Shown in pieces: positions 1 through 9,499 of a stretch of DNA of 64,000 nucleotides (position 1 is its first letter; each line of letters begins with the position of its first letter). A program made the position numbers and the translations under genes. Source of the DNA: Planctomycetota bacterium (GTDB taxonomy: Bacteria; Planctomycetota; GCA-002687715). Below the pieces are notes generated by a model, which was not told the DNA's origin, did no database searches, and saw only the letters and a list, made by a program, of their open reading frames with translations. The DNA lies in contig NYSS01000152.1 in assembly GCA_002683135.1 (NCBI GenBank), positions 1 to 64,000 on the forward strand, read 5' to 3'.

Positions 1-2450
1 AGGAGGACCATGCGAAGGGCGTGGTCCGCACGAACAAGCGGGAGATCTTCCCCGCCGACCGTGGCCGACCATCCCGAATGGAAGGTGTCGGCGATGAGCA
101 CGGCGGTCGGGACCGTGGCCTCGTAGCGAATGCTGACCCGGGTGGGTCGGTAGCTGACGACCTCGATCCGGGCGGGTGGGCCGGCGCGGACCCAGGTGTT
201 CGCATCGGAGGGGACGAGCCCCAGCGCCTCTGCGTCTCTCGACAGCACCACCGCTTCTTCTCGGGGGTCGAAGTTCGCGGCCCCGAGCACGGCCTTCACT
301 GCGTCCTCGTCCTCGACGATACGTACCCGCGGCGGTGTCTGGAATCGCGGTGCAGGCGCAGGTCGCGCGTGTACGGCGACGCGCTCGCGCATCAGCCACT
401 CGGGTGGCAGCGGCGCCAGCGAGCAGCCGGGAAGTGATCGCGCGGGGCTGAGCACATAGCGCGCGCCGAGCAGGTCGAGGATCGGTGATGCGAGGCTCTC
501 TGGGCGCTTCAGTTCTTGCAGGAGGTGGTGTTGCAGGATGATGCCCGGCTCGACCAGCTCCATGAGCTCTTCCACGTGGCGGTCGGTGACCGCCTCGTAA
601 CCCTGCACGTCCTGGATCTCATAGATGAGGTTGAGGTTCGGAGTCAGGGGGGGGACGTCCGCGTCGGTGCCAGGGAAATTCGTCGCCGGGTTCTTGTACC
701 GGATGATCCGAAACAGGCCGCTACCGTCCGGGGCTGGGTCGTTGGCGATGTCGCCTCGCTGTTCGCGCAGCCACCGGACGATGTCCGTTTCAGGGAACGG
801 CGCGTGGGTCCCGTCCTGGCCGGGGTTGGTCCTCTGGTTGAACCACGAGAGGTCGGCGGCGAGCAGGATGAGGACGACGGGTATGGCCCAGCGGCCCTTC
901 GATCGCGTCGCGACCCAGAATCCGGCGGCCGAAGCTCCGATCAGCAGGAGCGCCCGGGTCGCGTGCATCCGTAGCCACGTCAAGGTCCAGGTCGCCTGAG
1001 GGTCGTCCGCTCCTTGATCGGACACCGCGTCGAGGATGTGGGCCGGCCAGGCAATGACGACGACCAGGAGCGCCAGGACCGACGCCCCGATCGCCGCCGC
1101 CGCGATGAGCGGGCGTCGCAGGCCGCGGGGGCCGGTCAGGCGTTCGCAGCCGATCGCAGACAGCAAGGCCACTCCGATGACCACCAGGAAGACGAAACGA
1201 CGGGGGTTGGCGAACTGGAAGGCTGGGATCTTGTAGAGAGCATCCAGAGCCGCGGTCCCGGTCATGGTGAGCCCCCCCAGCAGGATCAAGATCCAGGCGA
1301 GGGCGGTCCGCGAACTCGGGCGACGGCACGCCGCCGCCAGGGCGAGGAGGAGGGCTGCCATGCCCGGATACATGACCCGCTCGGGGAAGGTGTGGCCGAT
1401 GGCCGTCAGGCCGTTCGCCCGGGACAGGGTAAAGCCCCGTTTGTAGAGCTCGCTTCGGAAAGCGTCGGCGGCTTCTGCGTCGTCCGCGTCGAGGACCATG
1501 CGCTCGATGCCTGTGGAGTCCCCCAGGACACCGGGCATGACCGCCTCGGCGAACTCAAGGCCGCCCCCGGCGAGGCCGTGCATCTCCTCGAGGGGCATCC
1601 GGGAGCGCGCGGAGTCCGCGCGGATCTCCATGGTGGGCAGCAACTGCGGCGCTGATAAGGCGATACCGAGCAAGACCCCGCAACAGGCCCGCGCGAAACC
1701 GCGCGAGGCCACGCGGCCGCCGGCGGCGCGGCTGATCGCGCCGAGTCGCCAGGCGCACGCGATGCCGGCGGCGAGGAGGCCGAGGACGGTGATCTGGGGC
1801 ATGCCACCGAGGAAGCTCAGCGCAAACCCGAAGGCGAGGAGGGCCGGCCCGCTGGGGCCGCGCCGCGCCGCAGCTCTATCCGCTCCGAGGAACATGAGGG
1901 GCACCCACGCGGCGGAGTGGGCGAACTGGATCATGTCGTGATGCGCCAGGAACCAACCGCCGCCGCCGTAGACGGCGGCGCCGACGAGGGCCGGGCCGTT
2001 GCGGACCACGCGTCGCAGGACCATCCATGCGAACAGGGACGCGAGCCATCCGTGCAAGATCGCCGTGGCCAGCATGCCGTGATCAGGGCCAAAGATGAGG
2101 AAGACCGTGTTCAGGGGATACAGCACGTGCGTGTTCTGCGTGGCGAGGAAGCTGATGCCGCAGAAGTTGTCCGGGTTCCATAGCAGCGCTTCCGGGTCGC
2201 GGTCGACCTCGCGGAGCCACCGGCGGACGTTCGGATAGTTGAACGACAGCTTGTCGGAGCCGTCACGGTCCTGACTCTCGTGGATCGGGTGGTCGGCGTT
2301 TGGGCCCCACGGCGGGGCGCCCCACGGGCTCATGGGAAAGAACAGCTCGTCGCTGAAGACGTAGGGCAAGAACAGCGCGAGTTGGAACAGAAGCAGGATG
2401 GCGGCGGCGCCGAGGACGGGACGCGCACGCAGTGGTTCGGGCGCGTTCAC
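1..2450 (-). CDS. YfhO-family membrane protein, 3' end cut by window edge
   Basis: An open frame runs from a GTG at 2450 to the window edge with no stop, giving about 816 residues. A TM segment near the N-terminus is followed by a long periplasmic-type loop and many hydrophobic segments. The C-terminal part is soluble and beta-rich; its last visible stretch (TFHSGWSATVGG) matches the closing region of YfhO-type proteins, so little is missing. YfhO proteins are polytopic and proposed to act as GT-C-like glycosyltransferases on surface polymers. The stop of the upstream gene (2452) is one base from this start, indicating one operon with it. It is a diverged tandem relative of that gene. The substrate cannot be read from sequence. 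Confidence 0.85.
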   Translation of the reverse strand, partial: MNAPEPLRARPVLGAAAILLLFQLALFLPYVFSDELFFPMSPWGAPPWGPNADHPIHESQDRDGSDKLSFNYPNVRRWLREVDRDPEALLWNPDNFCGISFLATQNTHVLYPLNTVFLIFGPDHGMLATAILHGWLASLFAWMVLRRVVRNGPALVGAAVYGGGGWFLAHHDMIQFAHSAAWVPLMFLGADRAAARRGPSGPALLAFGFALSFLGGMPQITVLGLLAAGIACAWRLGAISRAAGGRVASRGFARACCGVLLGIALSAPQLLPTMEIRADSARSRMPLEEMHGLAGGGLEFAEAVMPGVLGDSTGIERMVLDADDAEAADAFRSELYKRGFTLSRANGLTAIGHTFPERVMYPGMAALLLALAAACRRPSSRTALAWILILLGGLTMTGTAALDALYKIPAFQFANPRRFVFLVVIGVALLSAIGCERLTGPRGLRRPLIAAAAIGASVLALLVVVIAWPAHILDAVSDQGADDPQATWTLTWLRMHATRALLLIGASAAGFWVATRSKGRWAIPVVLILLAADLSWFNQRTNPGQDGTHAPFPETDIVRWLREQRGDIANDPAPDGSGLFRIIRYKNPATNFPGTDADVPPLTPNLNLIYEIQDVQGYEAVTDRHVEELMELVEPGIILQHHLLQELKRPESLASPILDLLGARYVLSPARSLPGCSLAPLPPEWLMRERVAVHARPAPAPRFQTPPRVRIVEDEDAVKAVLGAANFDPREEAVVLSRDAEALGLVPSDANTWVRAGPPARIEVVSYRPTRVSIRYEATVPTAVLIADTFHSGWSATVGGEDLPLVRADHALRMVL

Positions 2451-2451
2451 G

Positions 2452-5055
2452 TCAGGCCTCCGGACCGGACGTGTCCGGCAGCGAGCGGGTTGTCCGTTGG
2501 GCGGAAGTCGCGGCTCGGAGCAGCGGCAACAGGAGGACGCCGATCCAGCCGAGCCCGGTAAGGACGACGCCCACGGTGATGGATCTCGGCCTGTACTCCA
2601 ACTCGATCTTCTGCTCGCCGACTCCAATCGGGATGGCCATGAACGCAGTCCAGGCGCGGGCCACCGGGACCTCGGTGCGAGAGCCGCTCTCGTCCGTGAT
2701 CCACGCCCGCCAGCCGGGGAACCACGTGTCGTTGACGACCAGCCAGCCAGCGCCGTGGGTCGTCGCGGTCATGGCGAGGCGTCCGGGGTCCTGGCGCTGG
2801 AACTGCACCGTGTCCACCCCTTCGGCGGTGGGGTGCTGGCTGCTGACGCCGTCGGGCCAGGCGTGCAGGATCACCTCGGCGTCAAGCGCGCATTGCCCAC
2901 TCCTTAGCAGGTCGCGAGCCTCACTGTCGGGGAGGCATCGGGCGCTGTGGACGACCCATGCCCGCGGTTGGCGGTCCTCGTTTTCGTAGATCCAAAGGTC
3001 GCTGGTCGCGCGGCCCGCGTGGTCGAGCGGATACACGAGCTTCTCGGACAGGGCTGGGATCCGGTGGGCGGAGACGAGATAGCGGACGCGCGCCAGGTCG
3101 AGCACCTTGGAGTCGGCCTGATCGGCCGCGATCCCCGAGATCCCTTCGTTGCGGACGATGGCGGATGTGCCGCGCCACAGGTCCGGATACCAGAGGGGCA
3201 CTTGCTCGCGCCATCCCTGCGCGTCGTGCAGGCCGTAGAGCAACGCGGTGTTGGGTACGAACAGGGTGTGATATTCGTTGGCGGCATCCGCCGCGGTCGC
3301 GCTGACGCGCATGAACCGGTCCGCCTCGAGTCGGTCCTGCAGCCAGCTGATCCCCGGAGTCGCTCGAAACAGCCCGTCGCTGGTTACCGGGAGGTTGGGG
3401 GGGATGAAGAACGTCAGCAGGTCGAGGAGGATGACGACGGCCGCGGCCAGCGCCAGTCGGGGGGCCCATGCGGGGCGTCGAATGCGCGCCATCAGCAACA
3501 ACCATCCGGCGCCTCCGACGGCGAGCAGCCGGATCAGATCGGCTTTTAGGTCGCCAAACGCTGGGCGAAGCTGTTCGACGCATTGCGCCGTGTCCGGCAG
3601 GTCTCCTGGGGCGAGTCTCTGCGCGATGTCGAGGGTCTTAAGCAGCTCGACGAGCATCCAGAGCATGTCGTCCGACCAGATCAAAGACCACAGCACGCCG
3701 GCGGTGAGCAGGGCCATCGGGATCGCGGTGGCGATGGTGACGAACCGGACGGAACGGAGCATGCGGGGGATGTGTCCGTCGAGGAGCACCTGGAACCCGC
3801 AGCCGGCGAGGCAGGCGATGGCGAAGGCGGGGAGTACGACGGCGCGGGCCGGGGCTCCGACGTCAAAGAAGGGTACGTGGGATAGCCCGGCGATGACGGT
3901 CGAAGAGGTCGCCATCGCGGCGCCGACGGCGGCGATCGATACCAGGCCCCAGCGCACGCGGTCGCGGGCGTAAAGGAGACCCACGACCGCGAGGGCGAGC
4001 GTGAGGATGCCCGGGTAGATGGTGCGCTCGCCCCAGTTCATGACGGCCGGGGGTCGAGCCGCGGGCGCCGTCCCTTCGCCCATGCCGATGATGGCACCCC
4101 AGTGGTCTTGCCACTGGCCGTCGGACGCGTCCCCCATGAATCCGGGGAGGACCAGTCCGGTCCAGCCGATTGGTCGGAAGCGCTGGTCGACGAGGGAGTC
4201 GATGCTGGCGTCCTTGTGGCCGGCGTATTGCATGAACTCGCCGGTGGGGAGGAGCTGGACGCTCGCGAGCAGTAGCCCCACGAGCGCGAAGATGAAGATG
4301 CCGCCGGCGTGCCGACCGACCCGGGCCCGATCATCCTCGCGCAGCCGCGCGCAGATGCCGACGACCGCCCAAATGGCGATGACCAGTGTGCCCAGCAAGG
4401 CCAGCTGGGGCCATCCGGCGAGCCACATCATGGCGATGGCGATGGCGAGGGTCATGAGGCTCCATCGGGCGTGCCCTCGCAGGCGTGCTTCGATGGCGAA
4501 CAGCCCTAACGGCCACCAGGCGACGGTGGCGACGATCTGTGTGTTTTGTAGGTGGGCGGCGACCCATCCGGACAGGGCGAAGCAGGCCCCGCCCACGCTC
4601 GCGGCGACGCTCCCGAGGCCCGTGATACGCAGCAGCATGAAGACGAACAGCGCGGCGAGAAACACGTGGAGGCCTGCGGCGAGGAGCGGGCCGTCTTCGC
4701 GATCCACCAGCAGGACCAGCCAGCCCGGTGGATAGAACACGGACGTGAGCGGGTTCGCCGCGTGGGGGACGCCGCCCAGGATGAGCGGGTTCCACTCGGG
4801 CAGTCGACCGTGATCTTCGGCTTCCTGCCGGGCGTAGATCTGGTCGGGGTAGATGAGGTTGAACTTGTCGGAGGTGGCGAAGTTGACGCTGCGGTCAGCG
4901 GCGTCCGGGGCACGGTCGGCCGCTTGTTTCCAAGGGACGTCGAGGGTGTCCGGGTGACGAGGGAGATAGACGTCGTCGGCCAGGAGGACGGGAAGCACGA
5001 GCGCACCCACGATCGCGGCTAGCGCGATGACCGCGAGCAGGTCGCGCGACGTCAT
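2452..5055 (-). CDS. YfhO-family polytopic membrane protein
   Basis: This 867-residue protein starts at an ATG (5055) that overlaps the upstream stop as ATGA; an in-frame start 66 bases earlier would lie deep in the upstream gene. It opens with a TM segment (TSRDLLAVIALAAIVGALV), then an extracytoplasmic loop, about a dozen hydrophobic segments and a long soluble C-terminal domain ending in the family-like block WLVVNDTWFPGWRAWI, with one last TM helix. YfhO relatives are linked to glycosylation of cell-envelope polymers. The neighbouring methyltransferases, exporter and glycosyltransferases fit a role in surface glycan assembly at the membrane. Exact activity is inferred. Confidence 0.87.
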   Translation of the reverse strand: MTSRDLLAVIALAAIVGALVLPVLLADDVYLPRHPDTLDVPWKQAADRAPDAADRSVNFATSDKFNLIYPDQIYARQEAEDHGRLPEWNPLILGGVPHAANPLTSVFYPPGWLVLLVDREDGPLLAAGLHVFLAALFVFMLLRITGLGSVAASVGGACFALSGWVAAHLQNTQIVATVAWWPLGLFAIEARLRGHARWSLMTLAIAIAMMWLAGWPQLALLGTLVIAIWAVVGICARLREDDRARVGRHAGGIFIFALVGLLLASVQLLPTGEFMQYAGHKDASIDSLVDQRFRPIGWTGLVLPGFMGDASDGQWQDHWGAIIGMGEGTAPAARPPAVMNWGERTIYPGILTLALAVVGLLYARDRVRWGLVSIAAVGAAMATSSTVIAGLSHVPFFDVGAPARAVVLPAFAIACLAGCGFQVLLDGHIPRMLRSVRFVTIATAIPMALLTAGVLWSLIWSDDMLWMLVELLKTLDIAQRLAPGDLPDTAQCVEQLRPAFGDLKADLIRLLAVGGAGWLLLMARIRRPAWAPRLALAAAVVILLDLLTFFIPPNLPVTSDGLFRATPGISWLQDRLEADRFMRVSATAADAANEYHTLFVPNTALLYGLHDAQGWREQVPLWYPDLWRGTSAIVRNEGISGIAADQADSKVLDLARVRYLVSAHRIPALSEKLVYPLDHAGRATSDLWIYENEDRQPRAWVVHSARCLPDSEARDLLRSGQCALDAEVILHAWPDGVSSQHPTAEGVDTVQFQRQDPGRLAMTATTHGAGWLVVNDTWFPGWRAWITDESGSRTEVPVARAWTAFMAIPIGVGEQKIELEYRPRSITVGVVLTGLGWIGVLLLPLLRAATSAQRTTRSLPDTSGPEA

Positions 5056-5831
5056 GCCCCGGTCTCCTCGTCTGGCTTCTGCCCGATCGCGATCAGCGAG
5101 TGCCCGACCGGTACTGAGCAACCCGTGAGGAGGTGCCGCTCAAAGGAGAAGATCGCCGCGAGGATGCGGTTGATCCACCCCGCCGGTCGGGAGATGCTCA
5201 CGTTCGAACTCGACATGTCGTCGCCGGGGGGGGAGATCGCTTCCTTGAGTTTGATCAGCATCAGGATCGGCAGGATCGCAGGGAACAGCAGGAAGTTGAT
5301 GTAGCTCGCGCGGGTGACCCTGAACCCACCTTCGGTCAATTTGCGGGCCAGTCCCCCGACCGTGTAGCGCCGCTGGTGGTGCACGACCTTGTCCTGGTGC
5401 GAGTAGAGCATCTGGTACGCCGGTACCGAGAGAAAGATGCGGCCGCCTGGCTTGAGAAGCCGGAAACATTCCGCGATGGTCTCACGCTCTTCAGGGATGT
5501 GCTCTAGCGTATCGAAGGCGCAAATCAGGTCAAGCGATGCGTCCGGTAGCGGCAGGCGCTGCCCGTGCGCCTTGAAGACGCGCGAGTACCCGCGGTCGCG
5601 GCAGTGAGCGAGCGCGGACTGCTCGATGTCGGTGCCGTACACCTGCGCGTGAACGGCGAGTTCGTCGAGCATGCCGCCCATGCCGCAGCCCAGGTCGAGC
5701 GCGGTCGTCGGTCGGCCCTCGCGATCTCGCAGGATGCGGCGGATGAGGTGGCAGAAAATGTTCTTCCGGCCGATGAACCACCAGTGCTTGCCTTCCTCGT
5801 CGCGGAATTCTGCGTAGGCGCTCGCTTCCAT
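5052..5831 (-). CDS. class I SAM-dependent methyltransferase
   Basis: A 259-residue protein with the class I methyltransferase motif I (DLGCGMGG, residues 46-53), the later CAFDTLEHIPEE block and the KPGGRIFLSVP strand. The C-terminal 90 residues contain a hydrophobic stretch (FLLFPAILPILMLI), suggesting membrane association, as in methyltransferases that act on lipid-linked or nascent glycans. It overlaps the downstream YfhO gene by ATGA and follows another methyltransferase after 43 bases. The acceptor is unknown; a sugar or lipid-linked intermediate is inferred from context. Confidence 0.88.
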   Translation of the reverse strand: MEASAYAEFRDEEGKHWWFIGRKNIFCHLIRRILRDREGRPTTALDLGCGMGGMLDELAVHAQVYGTDIEQSALAHCRDRGYSRVFKAHGQRLPLPDASLDLICAFDTLEHIPEERETIAECFRLLKPGGRIFLSVPAYQMLYSHQDKVVHHQRRYTVGGLARKLTEGGFRVTRASYINFLLFPAILPILMLIKLKEAISPPGDDMSSSNVSISRPAGWINRILAAIFSFERHLLTGCSVPVGHSLIAIGQKPDEETGA

Positions 5832-5874
5832 GATCAGTTGGCCCGCGACCGGTGTTTTGGATGGGCGGCTGCGG

Positions 5875-6813
5875 TCACGCCATGCCCTTCTTGCGGGCGA
5901 GGATCAACATCTCGTCGAGCGGATTCAAGTACACGTAGGTGCGGCCCATCCAGCGGATGGGGGCGCAGAGCCACCGCGGCAGTCGCCCGACCCGGTGCGC
6001 GCGATCGGCGATCTCCGCACACGACACGTATTTGCCTGCGTGGCGCCGCGTGAGGAGGACAGCCTCGAAGCCAGCGCGGGAGAGCAGCTCGCGGATCGTG
6101 TCCGGGCAGAAATGGTAGATGTGCTCGAGCTGTTTGAAATGGTGCCATCTGCGGCCCAGGATCTTGCGGGTACGCGAGCTGACGTCTTGGGTCTGTATGA
6201 CGAGGACGCCGTCGTCCGCCAGGACCTGGTGCGCGATCGTGAGTTCCCGAGCGGGGTCGGGGACGTGCTCGATGACGTCGAACATGGCGACCATGCCGAA
6301 GCGGTGCTTGGGGAGCGCGTCGGCGACCTCGTCGAAGCGACCATGGAGCAGATGCTCGAACCCGTAACGGGTGCGGGCAGCCTCGAGCATACCGTCCGCG
6401 AGCTCGATGCCCCACACCTCGTGCCCGCGGTCGCTCATGACCTTGAGGAAGGCGCCGCCCGCGCAGCCGACCTCGAGGATTGGTGAGGGCGGCTTCGGGC
6501 AGTGCGCTTCGAGCGCGTTCAGCTTGCGGCGGAACGTCTTGAGGTAGGCGTCGAGATCGAGCTCGTAGTCTGCGTACCCGAAGTCCTCGGCCCTCTCGGA
6601 GTTGAAGTAGCCGTCGTCGTAGAGCTCGTGGATGCGATCACCACGTAGGCGCGGAGAGGTGTAGCCGAGCCCACACCCGGCGCACAATTTGACGATAAAC
6701 GGGGGGTCCTCTACGAGGACCTCGCCATCGATGCGTCCGCACAGGTAGCACGGCACCTCCTCGAGTGGGAGGTCAGCAGCCCTCTGGGTGAGATCCGTCA
6801 TCACCGGCGTCAT
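5875..6813 (-). CDS. SAM methyltransferase with N-terminal zinc-binding knuckle
   Basis: 312 residues. The N-terminus has a CxxC...CxxC knuckle (Cys22, 25, 44, 47), then a class I methyltransferase domain with motif I EVGCAGG (114-120) and the FDVIEHVPDPA block. This architecture is common among sugar C-methyltransferase relatives and other methyltransferases in polysaccharide clusters. The ATG at 6813 is used; a second ATG at 6801 is possible and neither has a good Shine-Dalgarno site. It sits 30 bases after the oxidoreductase gene on the same strand. A glycan or nucleotide-sugar substrate is inferred. Confidence 0.87.
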   Translation of the reverse strand: MTPVMTDLTQRAADLPLEEVPCYLCGRIDGEVLVEDPPFIVKLCAGCGLGYTSPRLRGDRIHELYDDGYFNSERAEDFGYADYELDLDAYLKTFRRKLNALEAHCPKPPSPILEVGCAGGAFLKVMSDRGHEVWGIELADGMLEAARTRYGFEHLLHGRFDEVADALPKHRFGMVAMFDVIEHVPDPARELTIAHQVLADDGVLVIQTQDVSSRTRKILGRRWHHFKQLEHIYHFCPDTIRELLSRAGFEAVLLTRRHAGKYVSCAEIADRAHRVGRLPRWLCAPIRWMGRTYVYLNPLDEMLILARKKGMA

Positions 6814-6843
6814 CGCGAGCGCGTCCGAGGAGACTGTGCGCGG

Positions 6844-8325
6844 CTACCCGAACCACTTCTGCTCGGTGGCCACCTCTTTGTGGTCCCTACCGCCTCCCAC
6901 GAGGTTCTCGGCGATGGCGAGGCCCATGCCGATGCTGTGGTCCATGTTGTTGTATTTGAACAGGCCCTGACGTCCTGTCGTTTCGAGCCGACCGATGTGA
7001 TCGATGAACTCGATGATCGCGTCTCGACGCTCGCGGTACTCCAGGTCGTAGATAGGGTAGGCGTAACGCTCACGGCGCGAGAACGTCATGAGCACTTCGT
7101 TCGCGTCGATGAGCTTGATGGTGTCGGTCAGATCCTTGACGACGATCTCCTGCAGCTCGTCGTCGGACTTGTTCCAGTCGTCGTCTTGGTAGTCGCAGGT
7201 GATCTCGGCGCAGAGCAGGGTCTTGTCCTTCGGAGCGGCGTCGGGGGAGAAGTTCTTGAACTCACTCAGCCGGTGCGTGGTGAGCCGCTGTTCGGGGAGG
7301 TAGATCCAGTGGTCGTCGGTCACCTTTGGTCGGTCGAGAATCAAATAGACGAAGATCATCGACCGATGTTTCAGCCCTGCGCTCGCTTCCCTCACCGACT
7401 GTGGCGCTGGGGGTTCGATCATGCCGGCCAGCTTGGTGATGGGGATGGTCGCGATCGCCCCGTCGCAGGGGAGCCGCACCTCGCCACCGTCTGCGGTCCT
7501 GTGGCGGACGGCAACCGTTTGTCCGTTCTCGACCTCGACGGCTGTGACGGGGGCGTTCAGGTGGACCGTGTGCCCCTCCTTTTCCAGCTCCTCTGCGTAG
7601 CGCCGACAGAGGGTGCCGATCCCACCATGGCGCGGGTAGAAGAACTCGGAGACGAGCGTGCGGGGGACGTTCTTGGGGCGGAACAGGGTCTTCTTGACCG
7701 TATCCCACAACGACAGCAGGGTGATCCGTTGGGCTGCCCAGTCAGCGCTGATCTTCGAGCAGGGGATGCCCCACGTCTTCTCGGTGTAGACGCCGAAGAA
7801 GATGTCATACAGCTTGCGACCAAATCGGTTGACGACCCAGTTCTCGAAGTTTTCGTCTTTGAGACGTTTGCCGAACAGGCTCCGGAGCTTGACTATGAAA
7901 TAGTCCCAGAACGCCTTGATGAGGACGCGCTTGGGGAGCTTGAGGATGTTCGCGCCCTGGAGCGGGTAGTGGAAGAAGCGGTCGAACAGGAAGATGCGTG
8001 ACTGCCGGTTCGCCATGCAGACGTTCTCGCCGAGAAGGCGAAGCACCTCGTCGTTGAGGTGCTCTTCTCCGGTGTGGAAGCGGTGCGGTCCGTTGTCGTA
8101 GTCGAACGTGCCCCACTCGGTCTGTTTGGTGAAGCTGGCCGCGAGGCCGCCCACGTGATCAGAGGCCTCGATGACGGTGATCGAGAAGCCGTTGTTGGCG
8201 AGTCGTCTGGCGGCGCTGAGTCCGGCTAGGCCCCCACCCAGGACGGCGATGTGACGGGCCGTCGAGGCCGAGGTCCCGGGAGCCGCCTCGGGCGAGGTGG
8301 AGGGGCTGTCGGTGTCGGTGGTCAT
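6844..8325 (-). CDS. FAD-dependent oxidoreductase (UDP-galactopyranose mutase / protoporphyrinogen oxidase-like)
   Basis: 493 residues with a Rossmann dinucleotide-binding motif near the N-terminus (GGGLAG, residues 30-35, followed by the acidic beta-2 end and GG of the FAD signature). The NGPHRFHTG segment and the FGVYTEKTWGIPC block are typical of a NAD(P)-binding amine-oxidase-like group found in LPS and O-antigen loci, related to UDP-galactopyranose mutase. About 24 disordered Ser/Thr/Pro-rich residues precede the fold. It is the first gene of the minus-strand arm and diverges from the exporter genes. Its likely role is sugar-nucleotide or lipid-linked sugar conversion; the exact reaction is uncertain. 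Confidence 0.85.
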   Translation of the reverse strand: MTTDTDSPSTSPEAAPGTSASTARHIAVLGGGLAGLSAARRLANNGFSITVIEASDHVGGLAASFTKQTEWGTFDYDNGPHRFHTGEEHLNDEVLRLLGENVCMANRQSRIFLFDRFFHYPLQGANILKLPKRVLIKAFWDYFIVKLRSLFGKRLKDENFENWVVNRFGRKLYDIFFGVYTEKTWGIPCSKISADWAAQRITLLSLWDTVKKTLFRPKNVPRTLVSEFFYPRHGGIGTLCRRYAEELEKEGHTVHLNAPVTAVEVENGQTVAVRHRTADGGEVRLPCDGAIATIPITKLAGMIEPPAPQSVREASAGLKHRSMIFVYLILDRPKVTDDHWIYLPEQRLTTHRLSEFKNFSPDAAPKDKTLLCAEITCDYQDDDWNKSDDELQEIVVKDLTDTIKLIDANEVLMTFSRRERYAYPIYDLEYRERRDAIIEFIDHIGRLETTGRQGLFKYNNMDHSIGMGLAIAENLVGGGRDHKEVATEQKWFG

Positions 8326-8498
8326 CTGCGGCTCACTGACCGGGAACGTCTTCCTTGCGCCCTTCGTGAATGCGAAGTTGGGAGCGGCGGGCTCGTGCGC
8401 CGAAAGGCGGGGAAGAATATCACAGGAAAACGGGGCCGGTCAAACGTGCGGGCACGAAGCGGCCCGACGTAAATGTCCTCTGAGGAGAAGTTTACACA

Positions 8499-8630
8499 AT
8501 GCGCCATGAAGGGCTCACGCTTGATCGGTCACCGCCGTGGGGATATCATCCCAGGGTGCTCGAACGATGTGTCGGCGCTGAGTTACCCGCGACTTTACCG
8601 ACCCTCGACACGGCAGGATCTCAGACTTGA
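8499..8630 (+). CDS. possible 43-residue leader ORF coupled to wzm
   Basis: A short frame starts at ATG 8499, 11 bases after a purine-rich AGGAG (8483-8487), and ends in a TGA that overlaps the TTG start of the next gene as TTGA (8627-8630). The same kind of overlap joins many real genes here. The product (begins MRHEGLTLDRSPPWG) matches no family known to me and has no signal peptide or TM helix. It could be a small translated leader or chance. The remainder of the divergent gap (8326-8498) shows no other gene. Confidence 0.3.
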   Translation: MRHEGLTLDRSPPWGYHPRVLERCVGAELPATLPTLDTAGSQT

Positions 8631-9499
8631 TCGCCCTGGCTCGACAGTGCGTACGCTTTCGTGAGTTGCTCGTTTCGCTCACGCGGCGTGAACTCAACGC
8701 ACGTTATCGCGGCAGCGTCCTTGGTAAGTCGTGGCTGGTCCTTCAGCCGCTGGCTTTCCTGGGCATCTACTACGTCGTCTTCTCCCAGCTATTCGAGACG
8801 AAGACGTCGGTCGGCAGCCCCTCGACCTTCGCGCTTGCGATGTTCTGTGGGTTGGTCCCCTGGATCGGCCACGCCGAGACCGTGCAGCGCGGGTCGAATT
8901 GCGTGCTCGAGCATGGAGGCCTGATCAAGAAGTTCGCCTTTCCGACCGAGATCCTGCCGGTCTACATGACCCTGGTGAGCATGATCAACAGCGTGGTCGG
9001 TTTCTTGATGGTGGCGGTGGCGGTGGGCTATTTCGAAGGCCATGGTCCCCGCATGCTCTGGATGTTCCCCATCGCCCTCGTTCTGCAGGGGCTGTTCACC
9101 ATGGGGATCGTGTATTTGCTCTCGGCGATCACGGTCTACGTTCGCGATATCACCCAGATGGTGCCCATGCTCATGGTGTTCTGGTTCTTCATGAGCCCGA
9201 TCTTCATGTTCGCGAAGTCGACGGCGCCGCCGCCGCTCTTGCAGACGATCCTGAAGTACAACCCGATGACCTACATCATCTCGATCTACCGGGAGATCTT
9301 CATCTGGACGCCTGAGCAGCTGCATGCGTTGCGGGCGGAGATCGAAGGCGGTGGGTCCTCCATTGCGCTCCCGGTGACGGAGCCGGGCAACGTTCCGTGG
9401 TTCGAACTCGGCGTGTTCGCCGGGTGCGCGTTCACGTGTTTGTTCATCGGCCTGGCCGTGTTCCGGAAGCTCAAGCCCGGGTTCGCCGATGAAGCCTGA
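8627..9499 (+). CDS. wzm: polysaccharide ABC exporter permease (Wzm type)
   Basis: A 290-residue ABC-2 permease with six predicted hydrophobic segments. It has the family N-terminus (LLVSLTRRELNARYRGSVLG), the LGKSWLVLQPL start of TM1, the FPTEILPV loop and the C-terminal KYNPMTYIISIYRE motif before the last helix. Wzm proteins form the membrane channel that exports finished glycan with Wzt. The start is a TTG at 8627 overlapping a 43-codon upstream frame as TTGA; no later in-frame start keeps the conserved N-terminus. It overlaps wzt by 11 bases. Confidence 0.92.
   Translation: MIALARQCVRFRELLVSLTRRELNARYRGSVLGKSWLVLQPLAFLGIYYVVFSQLFETKTSVGSPSTFALAMFCGLVPWIGHAETVQRGSNCVLEHGGLIKKFAFPTEILPVYMTLVSMINSVVGFLMVAVAVGYFEGHGPRMLWMFPIALVLQGLFTMGIVYLLSAITVYVRDITQMVPMLMVFWFFMSPIFMFAKSTAPPPLLQTILKYNPMTYIISIYREIFIWTPEQLHALRAEIEGGGSSIALPVTEPGNVPWFELGVFAGCAFTCLFIGLAVFRKLKPGFADEA

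Noticed and set aside
6880-8001. 373-codon plus-strand frame opposite the FAD oxidoreductase
   Set aside because: The oxidoreductase has intact motifs; the opposite frame is a shadow.
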